Shown here: positions 26,950 to 37,902 of the stretch, piece by piece
Position numbering within the stretch: position 1 is the stretch's first letter
How the letters are laid out: the number at the start of each line of letters is the position of its first letter
Source of the DNA: an uncultured Oscillospiraceae bacterium
GTDB lineage: Bacteria > Bacillota > Clostridia > Oscillospirales > Oscillospiraceae
Direction of reading: 5' to 3'
Assembly (NCBI GenBank): GCA_900759385.1
Contig: CAAEUZ010000129.1
Span: 1-64,000, forward strand
DNA length: 64,000 nt
Notes under the pieces: generated by a model
Databases searched by the model: none
What the model was told of the DNA's origin: nothing
Seen by the model: only the letters and a program-made list of their open reading frames with translations
Made by a program: the position numbers and the translations under genes

Positions 26950-27609
26950 ATGATAAAAGCCATCATTTTTGACCTGGACGGCGTGCTCATCAGCACGGAC
27001 GAGCTGCACTACCGCGCCTGGAAGGCCCTGGCCGACCGGCTGGGAATCCCCTTTGACCGGGCGCAGAACGACCGCTGCCGCGGCATCTCGCGCATGGCCA
27101 GCCTGGAAATAGTCCTGGAGCGCGCGGACCGGGAGTACACGCAGGCCGAAAAGGAGGCCTTCGCCGCGGAAAAGAACGAGACCTACCGCGCCATGCTCGC
27201 GGAGCTCTCCCCCGCCGATGTTCCGGCGGAGGTCTTCCCCACGCTCAGGGAGCTGCGCCGCCGCGGCTACCGTCTGGCCCTGGCCTCGGCCAGCAAAAAC
27301 GCGCCGCTCATCCTCGAGTGCACGGGCCTTGGCGCCTGTCTGGACGCCGTGGCAGACGGCAACTGCGTCACCCGCTCAAAGCCTGACCCGGAAGTATTCC
27401 TCACCGCCGCACGGCTGCTGGGTACAGCCCCCGCGTACTGCGCCGCCATGGATGACGCACTCGCCGGCGTGGAGGCCGGGCGCGCCGCGGGCATGCTCAC
27501 CGTCGGTTTCGGCGACTCCGCCCGCTGCGGGGCCGCCGACTACAACCTGTCGGACTTCGGCGAGCTGCTCTCGCTCTTCACCGGCACAGAAAAGGAGGAA
27601 ACCCCATGA
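26950..27609 (+). CDS. HAD-family hydrolase, beta-phosphoglucomutase-like
   Basis: This is 219 residues. The nucleophile motif is IIFDLDGVLIS (Asp8 and Asp10 region), then ELHYRAWKALADRLGIPFDR, CRGISRMASLEIVLE, LASASKNAPLIL and SKPDPEVFL. The cap residues RCRGISRMASLEIVLE closely fit beta-phosphoglucomutases, which interconvert beta-glucose 1-phosphate and glucose 6-phosphate. It may also act as a sugar phosphatase. It overlaps the next HAD gene by 4 bases and follows the two-component system by 57 bases. Confidence 0.85.
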   Translation: MIKAIIFDLDGVLISTDELHYRAWKALADRLGIPFDRAQNDRCRGISRMASLEIVLERADREYTQAEKEAFAAEKNETYRAMLAELSPADVPAEVFPTLRELRRRGYRLALASASKNAPLILECTGLGACLDAVADGNCVTRSKPDPEVFLTAARLLGTAPAYCAAMDDALAGVEAGRAAGMLTVGFGDSARCGAADYNLSDFGELLSLFTGTEKEETP

Positions 27610-28382
27610 CACGCCTCATTGCCTGCGACATCGACGGCACCCTGCTGCACGGATATGGCGCGCAGATAGACTCGGAGGTCTTCGCCCAGATAGAGCGCCT
27701 GGCCGCCCTGGGCATCTATTTCTGCCCCACCAGCGGCAGGCAGTACACAAGCCTGCGCAGGCTCTTCGCTCCCGTGGCCGGCTCGCTTTACTACATCTGC
27801 GAAAACGGCGCGGTCATCTTCGGGCCGGGCAGCCCGGGCGAGGTGCTTTGCAGGGAGGAGATGGACCGCACCCTGGCGCTGGAGCTCTGTCACGAGATCC
27901 TCGCCCTGCCGGGATGCGAGATCCAGATCTCGGGACAGGACCGCAGCTACCTCTGCCCCAAGAGCGGGGAGATAGTCACCATCATGCGCGACACGGTGGG
28001 CAACAACGTGACCATCCTCGCCACGCCCGACGAGATGCCGGAACCCATAGTCAAGCTCGCCGTCTATGCCCCCGCCGGGGCGGAGACCGTGGAACCCATC
28101 CTGGCCCCGCGCTGGAGCCGGCACTTCCGTACGGCCATATCCGGCGCCGCCTGGCTGGATTTCAACTCCACCGACAAGGGCAGCGGGCTGCGCCGCCTCT
28201 GCGAAAAGCTCGGCGTCCCCCTGGCGGACGTCATCGCCTTCGGCGACAGCGGCAACGACGTGAGCATGCTGGAGACAGCCGGGACCGGTTATATTATGTC
28301 AACCGCCGCTCCACACCTTCTGGAACGCTTCCCCCACCGCTGCAAGCGGGTTCAGGACGTGCTGAAAGATGTCGGGCGCTGA
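27606..28382 (+). CDS. HAD-IIB (Cof-type) phosphatase
   Basis: This is 258 residues. It starts MTRLIACDIDGTLLHGYGAQ (motif I DxDGT) and carries the C-terminal FGDSGNDVSMLETAGTGYIM (motif IV). The C2 cap is typical of Cof/YbjI sugar-phosphate phosphatases. Translationally coupled to the beta-phosphoglucomutase-like gene, it fits intake or clean-up of phosphorylated sugars brought in by the adjacent transporter. Confidence 0.9.
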   Translation: MTRLIACDIDGTLLHGYGAQIDSEVFAQIERLAALGIYFCPTSGRQYTSLRRLFAPVAGSLYYICENGAVIFGPGSPGEVLCREEMDRTLALELCHEILALPGCEIQISGQDRSYLCPKSGEIVTIMRDTVGNNVTILATPDEMPEPIVKLAVYAPAGAETVEPILAPRWSRHFRTAISGAAWLDFNSTDKGSGLRRLCEKLGVPLADVIAFGDSGNDVSMLETAGTGYIMSTAAPHLLERFPHRCKRVQDVLKDVGR

Positions 28383-28437
28383 CCGCGACCTCCTGCCAGC
28401 TGCCGCAGCAAAGCCGCGCTTTCGCCCTCAAGGCAAT

Positions 28438-28467
28438 AAAAAAGCACCCCTCTCGGGGTGCTTTTTT
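28438..28467. terminator. Bidirectional terminator between HAD genes and livF
   Basis: AAAAAAGCACCCC-TCTC-GGGGTGCTTTTTT is perfectly paired. Confidence 0.95.
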
Positions 28468-28473
28468 GCGTTG

Positions 28474-29180
28474 TCACGTGCCTAGGTACGCGGCCTGGAC
28501 GGCTTCGTTTTTCAGCAGCTCCTCGCCGGTGCCGGAGAGGGTTATGCGGCCGGTCTCCAGCACGTAGCCGGTGTGGGCGGTCTGGAGGGCCATGTTGGCG
28601 TTCTGCTCTATGAGCAAGATGGTCGTGCCGCGCTGGTTTATCTCGCGGATGATATCAAAGATACCGCGCACGACGATGGGCGCCAGGCCCAGGCTGGGCT
28701 CGTCCATCATAATGAGCTTGGGACGGCTCATGAGCGCGCGGCCCACGGCCAGCATCTGCTGCTCGCCGCCGGAGAGCGTGCCGCCGGCCTGCCAGGAGCG
28801 CTCCTTGAGGCGCGGGAACAGGCTGTACACCCACTCGATGTCGTCCTTGAGGTCGTCGTGGCGCAGATAGGCGCCGATGCGCAGGTTCTCCAGCACCGTG
28901 AGGTCGGCGAAGATGCGGCGTCCCTCGGGGACGAGCGTTACGCCCTGCTTGACTATCTCCGTCGGGTTCCTGCCGGTGATATCCTGCCCCTCGAAGCTTA
29001 TGGAGCCGCCGGAGGGCTTGACCAGGCCGGATATGGCGCGCAGGGTGGAGCTCTTGCCCGCGCCGTTTGCGCCTATCAGGGTGACTATCTCGCCCTGCCT
29101 GACGTCGAAGGATATGCCCTTGACGGCCTCGATGCCGCCATAGCTGACCTTCAGGTCTTTTATGCTCAGAATTACGTCGC

Positions 29181-29184
<4 letters not shown>
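28474..29184 (-). CDS. livF: Branched-chain amino acid ABC transporter ATP-binding protein LivF
   Basis: This is 236 residues, the standard LivF size. Walker A is GANGAGKSSTLRAI (about 36-49), the signature is LSGGEQQMLAVGRAL, and Walker B is LIMMDEPSLGLAPIV. It is the last gene of livJHMGF, overlapping livG by 4 bases. With LivG it drives uptake of Leu/Ile/Val or related amides through LivHM. Confidence 0.96.
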
Positions 29185-30297
<1,113 letters not shown>

Positions 30298-30305
<8 letters not shown>

Positions 30306-31737
30306 CGCTGCCGCCCTCCTTTCCGTCTGCTTTAAGCGCTTTGTTCGCCGCAACGGCCGCCGCGCTACTTGCTTTGGTATGCTTCTTGAAGAAGCGGCCT
30401 ATGCTCTTGACTACATACGGCAGCTCCTTGTCGCCGAAGAGGCCTTTACGGAAGAAGAGCACAACAACCATGATTATAACGCTGAACACGACCATGCGGA
30501 AGCCGGCACGCAGGAACGGCACTTCCATGCCGCCTGTTATGGCGTAATAGACGTCCCATATCAGCACGATCGCCCCCACTACGCAGGCCGTCCAGAGCTC
30601 GCTGAACTTCTTCGCGCCGTTCTTGCGGCGCCGGCGTATGAGCAGCAGCGTGATGCCGATGGCCAGTACGGCGATGATGATAATGAAGGCCCAGCGGCTG
30701 CCCGCGCTGCGGAACACAGTCTCGCTGTCCAGGAAGCGCAGCCACCACTCGCTGCACGCGACGTAGAGGAAGGCCGCGATGACGCTGCCGGAGATGGAGC
30801 CCATGCCGCCCAGGACGACGATGAGCAGTATCTCGTAGGTCATGGAGCTGGTGAAGGTACGGGCCTGCACCTGGTTCATGTACATGGCCAGCAGGGCTCC
30901 GCCCACTCCGGCGAAGAAAGAGCTGATCATGAAGCTCATGCGCTTGTGCCTGGCCAGGTTGATGCCCATGGCCTCGGCGGCTATCTCATCCTCACGGATG
31001 GCCTTGAAGGCGCGCCCGTAGCTGGAGTTGATGAGCAGCACTATGAGGAAGATGCACAGCGCCGCGATGGCAAAGACCGCAAAGGTGGACAGGCGCAGCA
31101 CCACCTGCCCGTCAGCATTGGTGATGTTGAAATTGTTAAGCGTGGGGAAGTTGTTGAGCGCGTTGGCGCCGTTGGTTACGCGGCCGAGGTTGTTCCACTG
31201 GAACACGGCGCGGATTATCTCGCCGAAGCCCAGCGTGGCTATGGCAAGGTAGTCGCTCTTGAGCTTGAGCACCGGCAGGCCGATAAGCCAGGCGATGAGG
31301 GCGGCCACCAGTCCGGCGATGACAATGGCGATCAGCACGCCGAGCACGAGGCCGGCCGCGCCGCCCACCCCGCTGCCGCCGAAGAGGTTCTGCAGGGTCT
31401 CCGTGATGGAGAAGTTGATGGCGGAACCGTCGTACAGGTAGTAGACGCTGTCGCGCTGGGAGCTGGGTATGGTGAGTATGGCGTAAGTATATCCGCCCAG
31501 GAGCATGAAGCCGGCCTGGCCGAGGCTGAAGAGGCCCGTAAAGCCGTTGAGCAGGTTCATGCTGACCGCGACGAGGGCATAGACCGCGCCGCGCTTGAGA
31601 GCGGTGAACACGATGATGTTGGAGTTCGGGTCCAGCGTGTTCTCGAGCAATATTACCAGCGCAAGGACGACGAGCACGCCGATGAAGGCGATTACCGAGC
31701 CCTTTTTGCTTTTCTTTTCAAGTGTAACTGCAGGCAT
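30298..31737 (-). CDS. livM: Branched-chain amino acid ABC transporter permease LivM
   Basis: This is about 479 residues. The core has LVAVSMNLLNGFTGLFSLGQAGFM and the family loop IREDEIAAEAMGINLARHKRMSF. After the usual ~10-helix core the protein adds another pair of helices and a charged Ala/Lys tail (FKKHTKASSAAAVAANKALK). The ATG at 31737 follows GAGGAGGTG. It forms the membrane channel with LivH. Confidence 0.94.
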
Positions 31738-31750
31738 TGGACACACCTCC

Positions 31751-32626
31751 TCAGACCTTGTCGGTGACCTTCTCACCGAACAGGCCCGTGGGCTTGACCA
31801 TCAGGATGACGATGAGCAGGACAAATGTAAAGGCGTCGGAGAAGATAGAGTAAGAGGTGCTCTTGACTATGGTCTCGCAGATGCCGATGATGAACGCGCC
31901 GATAACCGCGCCGGGTATGGAGCCGATGCCGCCGAACACGGCCGCGACAAAGGCCTTGAGGCCCGGCATGGCGCCCGAGGTCGGGACTATGGACGGGTAG
32001 TTGGTGAAGTAGAGGATGGAGCCTATCGCCGCCAGGGCGCTGCCTATGACGAAGGTGAAGCTGACGACGGAGTTGATCTTGATGCCCATGAGCTGGCAGG
32101 TCTCAAAGTCCTTGGCCGCCGCGCGCATGGCCAGGCCGACCTTGGTGTGGTTAATGAGCAGCTGCAGCACAATGATAAGCGCGATAACCAGGAACGGCGT
32201 CACTATGGTGACCCAGCGGGTGCTGGCGCCGGCGATGGTGACCGTGTCGGACAGGAACGGGATGCTGGGATAGATACGGGCCAGTCCGCCGGTGTAGTAG
32301 GTGGCGAAGTTCTGGATGAGGAAGCTCACGCCGATAGCGCTTATCATGACGGACATGCGCGGGGCGCTGCGCAGGGGCTTGTATGCCACGCGCTCTATCA
32401 TAAAGCCGAGCGCCACGATGAGCAGAATGACCACCGGCACGGCAATGTACAGCGGCATGGAGGCCGATATGTACACCATAAGCAGTCCCGCTACCATAAA
32501 CACGTCGCCGTGAGCGAAGTTTATGAGGCGCAGTATGCCGTAGACCAGGGTGTAGCCTATTGCTATGAGCGCATACTGGCCGCCCACGGAGATGCCCGAC
32601 AGCAGGATGGAGACAGCAAATTGCAC
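31751..32626 (-). CDS. livH: Branched-chain amino acid ABC transporter permease LivH
   Basis: This is 291 residues. Motifs are ALIAIGYTLVYGILRLINFAHGD (about 19-41), AMRAAAKDFETCQLMGIKIN and GLKAFVAAVFGGIGSIPGAVIG. About eight membrane helices are expected. It lies between livJ and livM, 13 bases before the livM start. Confidence 0.96.
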   Translation of the reverse strand: MQFAVSILLSGISVGGQYALIAIGYTLVYGILRLINFAHGDVFMVAGLLMVYISASMPLYIAVPVVILLIVALGFMIERVAYKPLRSAPRMSVMISAIGVSFLIQNFATYYTGGLARIYPSIPFLSDTVTIAGASTRWVTIVTPFLVIALIIVLQLLINHTKVGLAMRAAAKDFETCQLMGIKINSVVSFTFVIGSALAAIGSILYFTNYPSIVPTSGAMPGLKAFVAAVFGGIGSIPGAVIGAFIIGICETIVKSTSYSIFSDAFTFVLLIVILMVKPTGLFGEKVTDKV

Positions 32627-32649
32627 TTGTTTCTCTTCCTTTCATGCTT

Positions 32650-32744
32650 GGACTGCCTCGTAAAGAGCCTGATGCACGGCCCCTTACGAGACAGTCCACG
32701 TCTTTCTTTAACACTGTTTGGCGAGGGCAAAAGCCCTCGCCAAA
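32650..32744 (-). other. Two hairpins in the livJ-livH spacer
   Basis: One is a perfect 12-bp repeat TTTGGCGAGGGC with its complement around AAAA (32717-32744). The other is a longer imperfect repeat with GGACTG/CAGTCC ends (32650-32697). Neither has a T-run on the transcribed strand. They probably protect livJ mRNA and reduce read-through, giving excess binding protein. Confidence 0.6.
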
Positions 32745-32783
32745 GCAAGTGACGTAATTACATTATCTTATATGTATCCGGGC

Positions 32784-34004
32784 TCAGGCGACGGTCTGAG
32801 TGCCGCCGTTCTCCCAGGCTACGTTGGCCGGATCGGCTATCTTGATGTAGGCCAGGTCACGGATGGCGTCGCCGTTGTCGTCGAACTGGATGTTGCCGGT
32901 GATGCCGTCCCAGTTGGTCTCCTTGAGAGCATTGTAGATGTCGTTCGGGTCAGTGCTCTGGGCACGCTCGATGGCGTCAACAGCGACGTTGTAGGCGTCA
33001 AAGCCCATGACGGAGACAGCCGCGATCATATCGTTGCCGCCGTTGTTCTCCAGGTTGGTGTTGTTGGAGTTGATGAAAGCCTTGAAGCCCTCGTCGAACT
33101 CGGGGTCGCCGCCCTCATTGTAGAAGGTGGTGACGTACAGGCCGATGTCGCTGCCCTCGGTGGCGGCCAGGACGGCGTTGCTGTCCAGGGTGTCGGAGCC
33201 GAGGATGGGCAGCTCAAAGTTCATGCTGATGGCCTGAGCAATGATCTGAGTGCTGTAGGCAATGGAGACCGGGGTCAGGATGGCGTCGGCGCCCATGTTG
33301 ACAGCGGTGTTCAGATAGGTGGAGAAGTCGGAGTTGTTGGCCGGGAAGCTGGCGACCTCGACAGTTCCGCCCAGGGCCTCAAAGGCCTCCTGGAAGTAGT
33401 TGATAACGCCGGTGTCGTAGTCGTTGCCGCTCTCGCCCAGGCAGTAGACCGTGCGGGCGCCAAGCTGCTCATAGGCGTAGTTGGCGAGGACGGTGCCCTG
33501 GAAGGGGTCGATGAAGCAGGTGCGGAAGTAGTACTCGTTGCCCTCGGTGACGCGCGGGTTGGTGCAGGTCACGCCGATGGCCGGGATCTGCGCCTGCTCA
33601 AAGGTGGGGGCAGCGGCGATGGCGGCGGAAGAGCCGTAGGTGCCGAGCACGACGCTCACGCCCTCGGAGACGAGGGTGGCAGCGGCGGTCGGGGCGCGGT
33701 CGGCAGTGGACTGGTTGTCGGCGGGGACGAGTTCGATGGTGTACTCAACGCCGTTGATCTCCACGGTGGGACGCAGGCTCTGGGCGTACTGCATGCCCAG
33801 CATCTCCTGACGGCCGCCGGCGCCGGAGTCGCCGCTCAGGGGCTCGAACACGCCAATCTTGATGACGTTGTCGCCGCTGGCCTGAGAGCCGTCGGTGGCA
33901 GCCGCATTGGGATCAGCGGTCTGAGTGGTGTCGCCGCTTTCGCCGCAGGCGGCCAGAGCGAAGACCATGACGAGTGCAAGAAGCAGTGCAAGAATCTTCT
34001 TCAT
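32784..34004 (-). CDS. livJ: Branched-chain amino acid ABC transporter substrate-binding lipoprotein LivJ
   Basis: This is about 406 residues. The lipoprotein signal is MKKILALLLALVMVFALAAC. The mature protein has IKIGVFEPLSGDSGAGGRQEM, then VVLGTYGSSAAIAAAPTFEQ, and LYVTTFYNEGGDPEF, as expected for a periplasmic-binding fold type I protein. The ATG at 34004 follows AGGAGG. It is the first gene of the operon and separated from livH by hairpins. Confidence 0.94.
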   Translation of the reverse strand: MKKILALLLALVMVFALAACGESGDTTQTADPNAAATDGSQASGDNVIKIGVFEPLSGDSGAGGRQEMLGMQYAQSLRPTVEINGVEYTIELVPADNQSTADRAPTAAATLVSEGVSVVLGTYGSSAAIAAAPTFEQAQIPAIGVTCTNPRVTEGNEYYFRTCFIDPFQGTVLANYAYEQLGARTVYCLGESGNDYDTGVINYFQEAFEALGGTVEVASFPANNSDFSTYLNTAVNMGADAILTPVSIAYSTQIIAQAISMNFELPILGSDTLDSNAVLAATEGSDIGLYVTTFYNEGGDPEFDEGFKAFINSNNTNLENNGGNDMIAAVSVMGFDAYNVAVDAIERAQSTDPNDIYNALKETNWDGITGNIQFDDNGDAIRDLAYIKIADPANVAWENGGTQTVA

Positions 34005-34078
34005 TTCAATTCCTCCTATATTCCTTGGCCGGACTGTCCGCATATCGCGGACAAATGTATTTCTCAGCCTTGCGCTAA

Positions 34079-34107
34079 ATTATACTCCAACTCCGGACGG
34101 ATTGCAA
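34079..34107 (-). promoter_or_regulatory. Promoter of the liv operon
   Basis: On the minus strand TTGCAA and TATAAT have a 17-base spacer, about 70 bases upstream of the livJ start. Confidence 0.8.
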
Positions 34108-34251
34108 GGTCTTTATCGCACGAACGCATTAAATTTGTCGTTAACTTTCTGCCATACAGTTGTACAAAGGGGCAAATTTCCCTTTAACACTATGTATGTC
34201 CGGTTTAGCGGCCCGCCGGTCCGCCCCGCTTGCCGGACGGCGAGGCCTCTC

Positions 34252-35457
34252 TCAGCTCTCCGTCACCGCGGGCGAGGCGCGCCAGTCACCGCCGCCGCGC
34301 CGCTCCGTGACGGCGGGACATCCGAGGACAAACAGGTCGTGCGCAGCGGCGTTGAGCTCAAAGCACTCGCGTGCATCGGCAGGCAGCTTACGTCCCATGG
34401 CGCTCTTGGTTATCACGGGCACCCGGCTGCGGCCGTCGGCCAGGCGCAGTATCCCGCGCCCCCTGGCACTGGCGGCCAGAAGCCGCGCATATGGCGGCGT
34501 GCCCTCGTTCATGCCGGCGCGCACGCCCGTACATGCGCACATGCACATGCGCCGCAGCCGCGCCAGGGCATAGCGCTTGCTCTTGGCCGCGGCGAGGATG
34601 CCGTCCAGGGTCGGCTCCTCCAGGGCGGCGGCCATGAGGCGGTTCTCCAGGCCCTCGCTGGCGTCGGGCAGGGCGGCGTAGTCAGACTTGTTCAGCATAC
34701 GCAGGCGGCTGAGCAGGGCGGGCTCCAGCTCCCGCATCAGGACGGGGCCCCTCCCATGCCGGCGTTCCCGCTCGAGGATCTCATGCGCCGCGCGGGGCAT
34801 GTACGGCTCCACCGGTTTGCCCGCCCCGGTCATGGTGCGCAGCTCGCTGGCCGAGCGCACCCGCCCCTCCCCGGGCCGGTCGTGCTGGGCCCCGGCGCGC
34901 TGTACCGTCAGGGGCCTGATGCGCGAGCCAAGGTCATATATGGCCTTGATATACTCCACGGCAAGGATGTTGTTCGGCGTCTCCACCAGCCTCGCCTCCG
35001 CGCCCAGGCGGCCCTCCAGCACCCGCTGGCGCACGACGGCATAGCTCTCGCCCGTCTCGGAGCAGAGCGCGCGTATCTCCGCCGTGACCTTGGGGTCCAG
35101 CAGCGTCTCGGCCACGCGCTCAAGCGGTTCCACGCTGCCGCACTCGCTGCCGAAGGAGAGGTATTCCACCACGCCGAGGCTGTCGAGCAGGCCAACGCTG
35201 CCGCGAGCGAACCCCTCCGCCGAGGAGAGCGCCCACTGCACGGGCAGCTCGAACACCAGGTCGGCCCCGCAGCGCACGGCGCACTCGGCGCGGGCAAATT
35301 TGGACCACTGTGCCGCCTCGCCGCGCTGGACGAAGTCGCCGGACATGCAGCAGACTATGCCCGTATCCGCGCCCAGGGCGGCGCGCGTGGCCTCTATGTG
35401 GTGCTCATGCCCGTTGTGGAAGGGGTTGTATTCGGCTACAATGCCGGCGATCACCAT
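34252..35457 (-). CDS. tmcAL: tRNA(Met) cytidine acetate ligase (TmcAL, YlbM family)
   Basis: This is about 401 residues. The HIGH-type nucleotidyltransferase start is MVIAGIVAEYNPFHNGHEHH. Next are CCMSGDFVQRGEAAQWSKFARAE and LVFELPVQWALSSAEGFARG. These define the YlbM family that makes N4-acetylcytidine at the wobble base of elongator tRNA-Met using acetate and ATP. The second ATG (35457) is chosen since GGAGGT abuts the first ATG but is 6 bases from the second. Acetate kinase is encoded divergently. Confidence 0.9.
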   Translation of the reverse strand: MVIAGIVAEYNPFHNGHEHHIEATRAALGADTGIVCCMSGDFVQRGEAAQWSKFARAECAVRCGADLVFELPVQWALSSAEGFARGSVGLLDSLGVVEYLSFGSECGSVEPLERVAETLLDPKVTAEIRALCSETGESYAVVRQRVLEGRLGAEARLVETPNNILAVEYIKAIYDLGSRIRPLTVQRAGAQHDRPGEGRVRSASELRTMTGAGKPVEPYMPRAAHEILERERRHGRGPVLMRELEPALLSRLRMLNKSDYAALPDASEGLENRLMAAALEEPTLDGILAAAKSKRYALARLRRMCMCACTGVRAGMNEGTPPYARLLAASARGRGILRLADGRSRVPVITKSAMGRKLPADARECFELNAAAHDLFVLGCPAVTERRGGGDWRASPAVTES

Positions 35458-35526
35458 GCTCATACCTCCATCGCTGCTGAAATATTCTTCGCCCCTGCCG
35501 TCCATGCCGCAAATGTACAAAACCTC

Positions 35527-35555
35527 TTGCGTTTTGGGCAAAACAGAGATACAAT
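35527..35555 (+). promoter_or_regulatory. Promoter of ackA
   Basis: TTGCGT (35527-35532) and TACAAT (35550-35555) have a 17-base spacer, 67 bases before the ackA start. Confidence 0.65.
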
Positions 35556-35622
35556 AAATATGTATGTGCTAATATTACTATTCGCATCTCAATTTGACAA
35601 TAGCAAAGAGAGGTAATCAACT

Positions 35623-36828
35623 ATGAAAGTACTGGTCATCAACGCGGGCAGCTCCTCCCTTAAGTATCAGCTCATAGATATGGAGAACGAGCAGCTTCTG
35701 GCCAAGGGCCTGTGCGAGCGCATCGGCATCGACGGCCACCTCAAGCACACCCCACTGGTCGGGGACAAGCCGGTCTTCAACGAGGACATCCCCCTGCCCA
35801 GCCACGCCGAGGCCATAGCTGCCGTCATCGACAAGCTCACCAGCCTCGAGTACGGCGTCGTGAGCTCCATGCACGAGATTGACGCCGTCGGCCACCGCGT
35901 CGTCCACGGCGGCGAGAAGTTCGCCAGCAGCGTGCTCATCACCGACGAGGTCATGAAGGCGCTGGAGGACTGCACCCCCTTCGCCCCCCTGCACAACCCC
36001 GCCAACATCACCGGCATCAACGCCTGTGTCGAGGTCATGGGCAAGGACGTGCCCCAGGTCGGCGTTTTCGACACCGCCTTCCACCAGAGCATGCCCGCCA
36101 AGGCCTTCATGTACGCCCTGCCGTATAACTACTACAGCGAGGACGGCATCCGCCGCTACGGCTTCCACGGCACCTCTCACCGCTATGTCTCCGGCCGCTG
36201 CGCCGAGCTGATGGGCAAGCCCATCGAGGAGCTCAAGCTCATCAGCTGCCACATGGGCAACGGCTCTTCCATCTGCGCCATCGACGGCGGCAGGAGCGTT
36301 GACACCTCCATGGGCTTCACCCCGCTGGTCGGCCTGCCCATGGGCACCCGCGTCGGCGACCTCGACCCGGGCGCCATGCAGTTCATCATGAACAAGTACA
36401 ACATGGACATCGACACCATGCTCAACGTCCTCAACAAGAAGTCCGGCGTGCTGGGCGTCTCCGGCGTCAGCAGCGACTTCCGCGACCTCGAGGCCGCCGC
36501 CGAAGAGGGCAACGAGCGCGCCCAGCTCGCGCTTGACATGTTCGACTACTCCGTGGCCAAGGTTGTGGGCAGCTACGTCGCCGCCATGAACGGCGTGGAC
36601 GCCATCATCTTCACCGCCGGCGTGGGCGAGAACGCCTCCACCACCCGCGCGGGCATCTGCAAGTACCTCACCTACCTCGGCTGCGAGGTCGATCCCGAGG
36701 CCAACAGCAAGCGCGGCAGCGACACCCTCATCTCCACGGCTGACAGCAAGGTCCAGCTCTGGGTCATCCCCACCAATGAGGAGCTCGTCATCGCCCGCGA
36801 CACCCGCGACATCGTCAGCGCCCTCTGA
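35623..36828 (+). CDS. ackA: Acetate kinase
   Basis: This is 401 residues. Signatures are MKVLVINAGSSSLKYQLID, RRYGFHGTSHRYV (catalytic His), ISCHMGNGSSICAI and FTAGVGENASTTR. It makes ATP and acetate from acetyl phosphate, a main energy step in fermenting clostridia. No pta gene is adjacent. GAGAGG precedes the ATG. Confidence 0.98.
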   Translation: MKVLVINAGSSSLKYQLIDMENEQLLAKGLCERIGIDGHLKHTPLVGDKPVFNEDIPLPSHAEAIAAVIDKLTSLEYGVVSSMHEIDAVGHRVVHGGEKFASSVLITDEVMKALEDCTPFAPLHNPANITGINACVEVMGKDVPQVGVFDTAFHQSMPAKAFMYALPYNYYSEDGIRRYGFHGTSHRYVSGRCAELMGKPIEELKLISCHMGNGSSICAIDGGRSVDTSMGFTPLVGLPMGTRVGDLDPGAMQFIMNKYNMDIDTMLNVLNKKSGVLGVSGVSSDFRDLEAAAEEGNERAQLALDMFDYSVAKVVGSYVAAMNGVDAIIFTAGVGENASTTRAGICKYLTYLGCEVDPEANSKRGSDTLISTADSKVQLWVIPTNEELVIARDTRDIVSAL

Positions 36829-36847
36829 GTTCATACGTAAGTATACT

Positions 36848-36877
36848 GCGCCCGCTCTCACCGAGCGGGCGCGTTTT
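36848..36877 (+). terminator. Terminator of ackA
   Basis: GCGCCCGCTC/GAGCGGGCGC with a 5-base loop is followed by GTTTTC. Confidence 0.88.
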
Positions 36878-36957
36878 CATTCCGGCGCCCTCCCGCGGCG
36901 GGCGGCACTTGACAGCGGGCGCCTTTTGCGGCAAAATAGTCGAAAGGGGTGACTCTC

Positions 36958-37329
36958 ATGACTCAGGACGAATTGCAGTTCTTCGCCGGGCACGGCGCGG
37001 CGCTGCCCATCTACACCGAGCTGCGCAGCCGCGTTTTTGCGCAGTGGCCGGACGTGGAGGTGCGTGTCGCGCGCACGCAGATCACCTTCAAGGCCCGCTA
37101 CGGCTTCGCCTTTGTGTCCACGCGGCGCATGGGCAGGCGCTGCCCGGAGGTGTTCATCATCGTCTCCTTCGGCCTGGGCCGCGAGGTCCGCTCGGAGCGC
37201 ATCTTCGCCGCCAGCGAGCCCTACCCCAACCGCTGGACGCACCACGTCATAGTGGCGTCGCCGGACGAAGTTGACGGCGAGCTCATGGGCTGGCTCGCCG
37301 AGGCGCACGATTTTGCGCTGAATAAATGA
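36958..37329 (+). CDS. DUF5655 domain protein
   Basis: This is 123 residues. The pattern VARTQITFKARYGFAFVSTR followed by VSFGLGREVRSERIF and NRWTHHVIVASPDEVDGEL fits DUF5655, a small domain of unknown function that is also seen fused to restriction-like and alkylation-repair proteins. The ATG at 36958 follows AAAGGGGTG; an in-frame GTG three codons upstream overlaps that site. It is followed by a membrane-protein gene and an AlkD-like gene, probably as one unit. Confidence 0.8.
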   Translation: MTQDELQFFAGHGAALPIYTELRSRVFAQWPDVEVRVARTQITFKARYGFAFVSTRRMGRRCPEVFIIVSFGLGREVRSERIFAASEPYPNRWTHHVIVASPDEVDGELMGWLAEAHDFALNK

Positions 37330-37344
37330 CTTTCTGGAGGAAAT

Positions 37345-37902
37345 ATGGCTGCATTGATGCTTTTTCTGCGCGGCGTCGGCATGGCTGTCGGCGGCGTGCT
37401 AATCTGGGCGCTGTTCGTGACCGTCCCGCCATGGCTGTGCGGTTTCGTAATCTGCCGGCATAACTCCTGGTGGACGAGCGCCGACCGCGTCAAGGCCGGC
37501 ATCACGGTCAAGAACCGCCGCCTTGCACGGCTGCTCATACCGGAATACATCGGCTGGAACAGTATCATCAGCATCCCGCTGCTGTGCAACCGCTACACCA
37601 TGAACAAGTACCCGGAGCGGCTCAGCGCCCTGGGCGCGGTGAACTGGTTCTTCACGGTGCTCACCGTGCTGGCCTACTGGGTCTGCGTGACGGACTTCCT
37701 GTTCATCCACCTGCTGGACGACAACTGGGCGCTCTGGACCCTTTTCGCCCTGGTCATCGAGGCCGTTGTCTTCTTCGCCCTGGGCAACTGGAACACCGCC
37801 AACCGCAAGGAGCCGACCATCATAATCACCCGCCAGGGCATGCGGCAGATCCGCGCCGCCCGCAGGGCCAGGCGCAGGAGGAGGGTAAGGCGTGGAAAGT
37901 AA
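37345..37902 (+). CDS. Membrane protein of unknown function
   Basis: This is 185 residues. Hydrophobic segments lie near 4-33, 103-127 and 133-152, and a short amphipathic part (IPEYIGWNSIISIPLLCNRY) lies between the first two. The tail is very Arg-rich (RAARRARRRRRVRR), which suggests contact with nucleic acid or membrane lipid. GGAGG lies before the ATG. I do not recognise the family. It overlaps the AlkD-like gene by 11 bases. Confidence 0.75.
   Translation: MAALMLFLRGVGMAVGGVLIWALFVTVPPWLCGFVICRHNSWWTSADRVKAGITVKNRRLARLLIPEYIGWNSIISIPLLCNRYTMNKYPERLSALGAVNWFFTVLTVLAYWVCVTDFLFIHLLDDNWALWTLFALVIEAVVFFALGNWNTANRKEPTIIITRQGMRQIRAARRARRRRRVRRGK

Noticed and set aside
35593..35598. TTGACA just upstream of ackA as a -35 box
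   Set aside because: It is only about 25 bases before the start codon, leaving no room for a -10 box and leader; the TTGCGT/TACAAT pair fits better.
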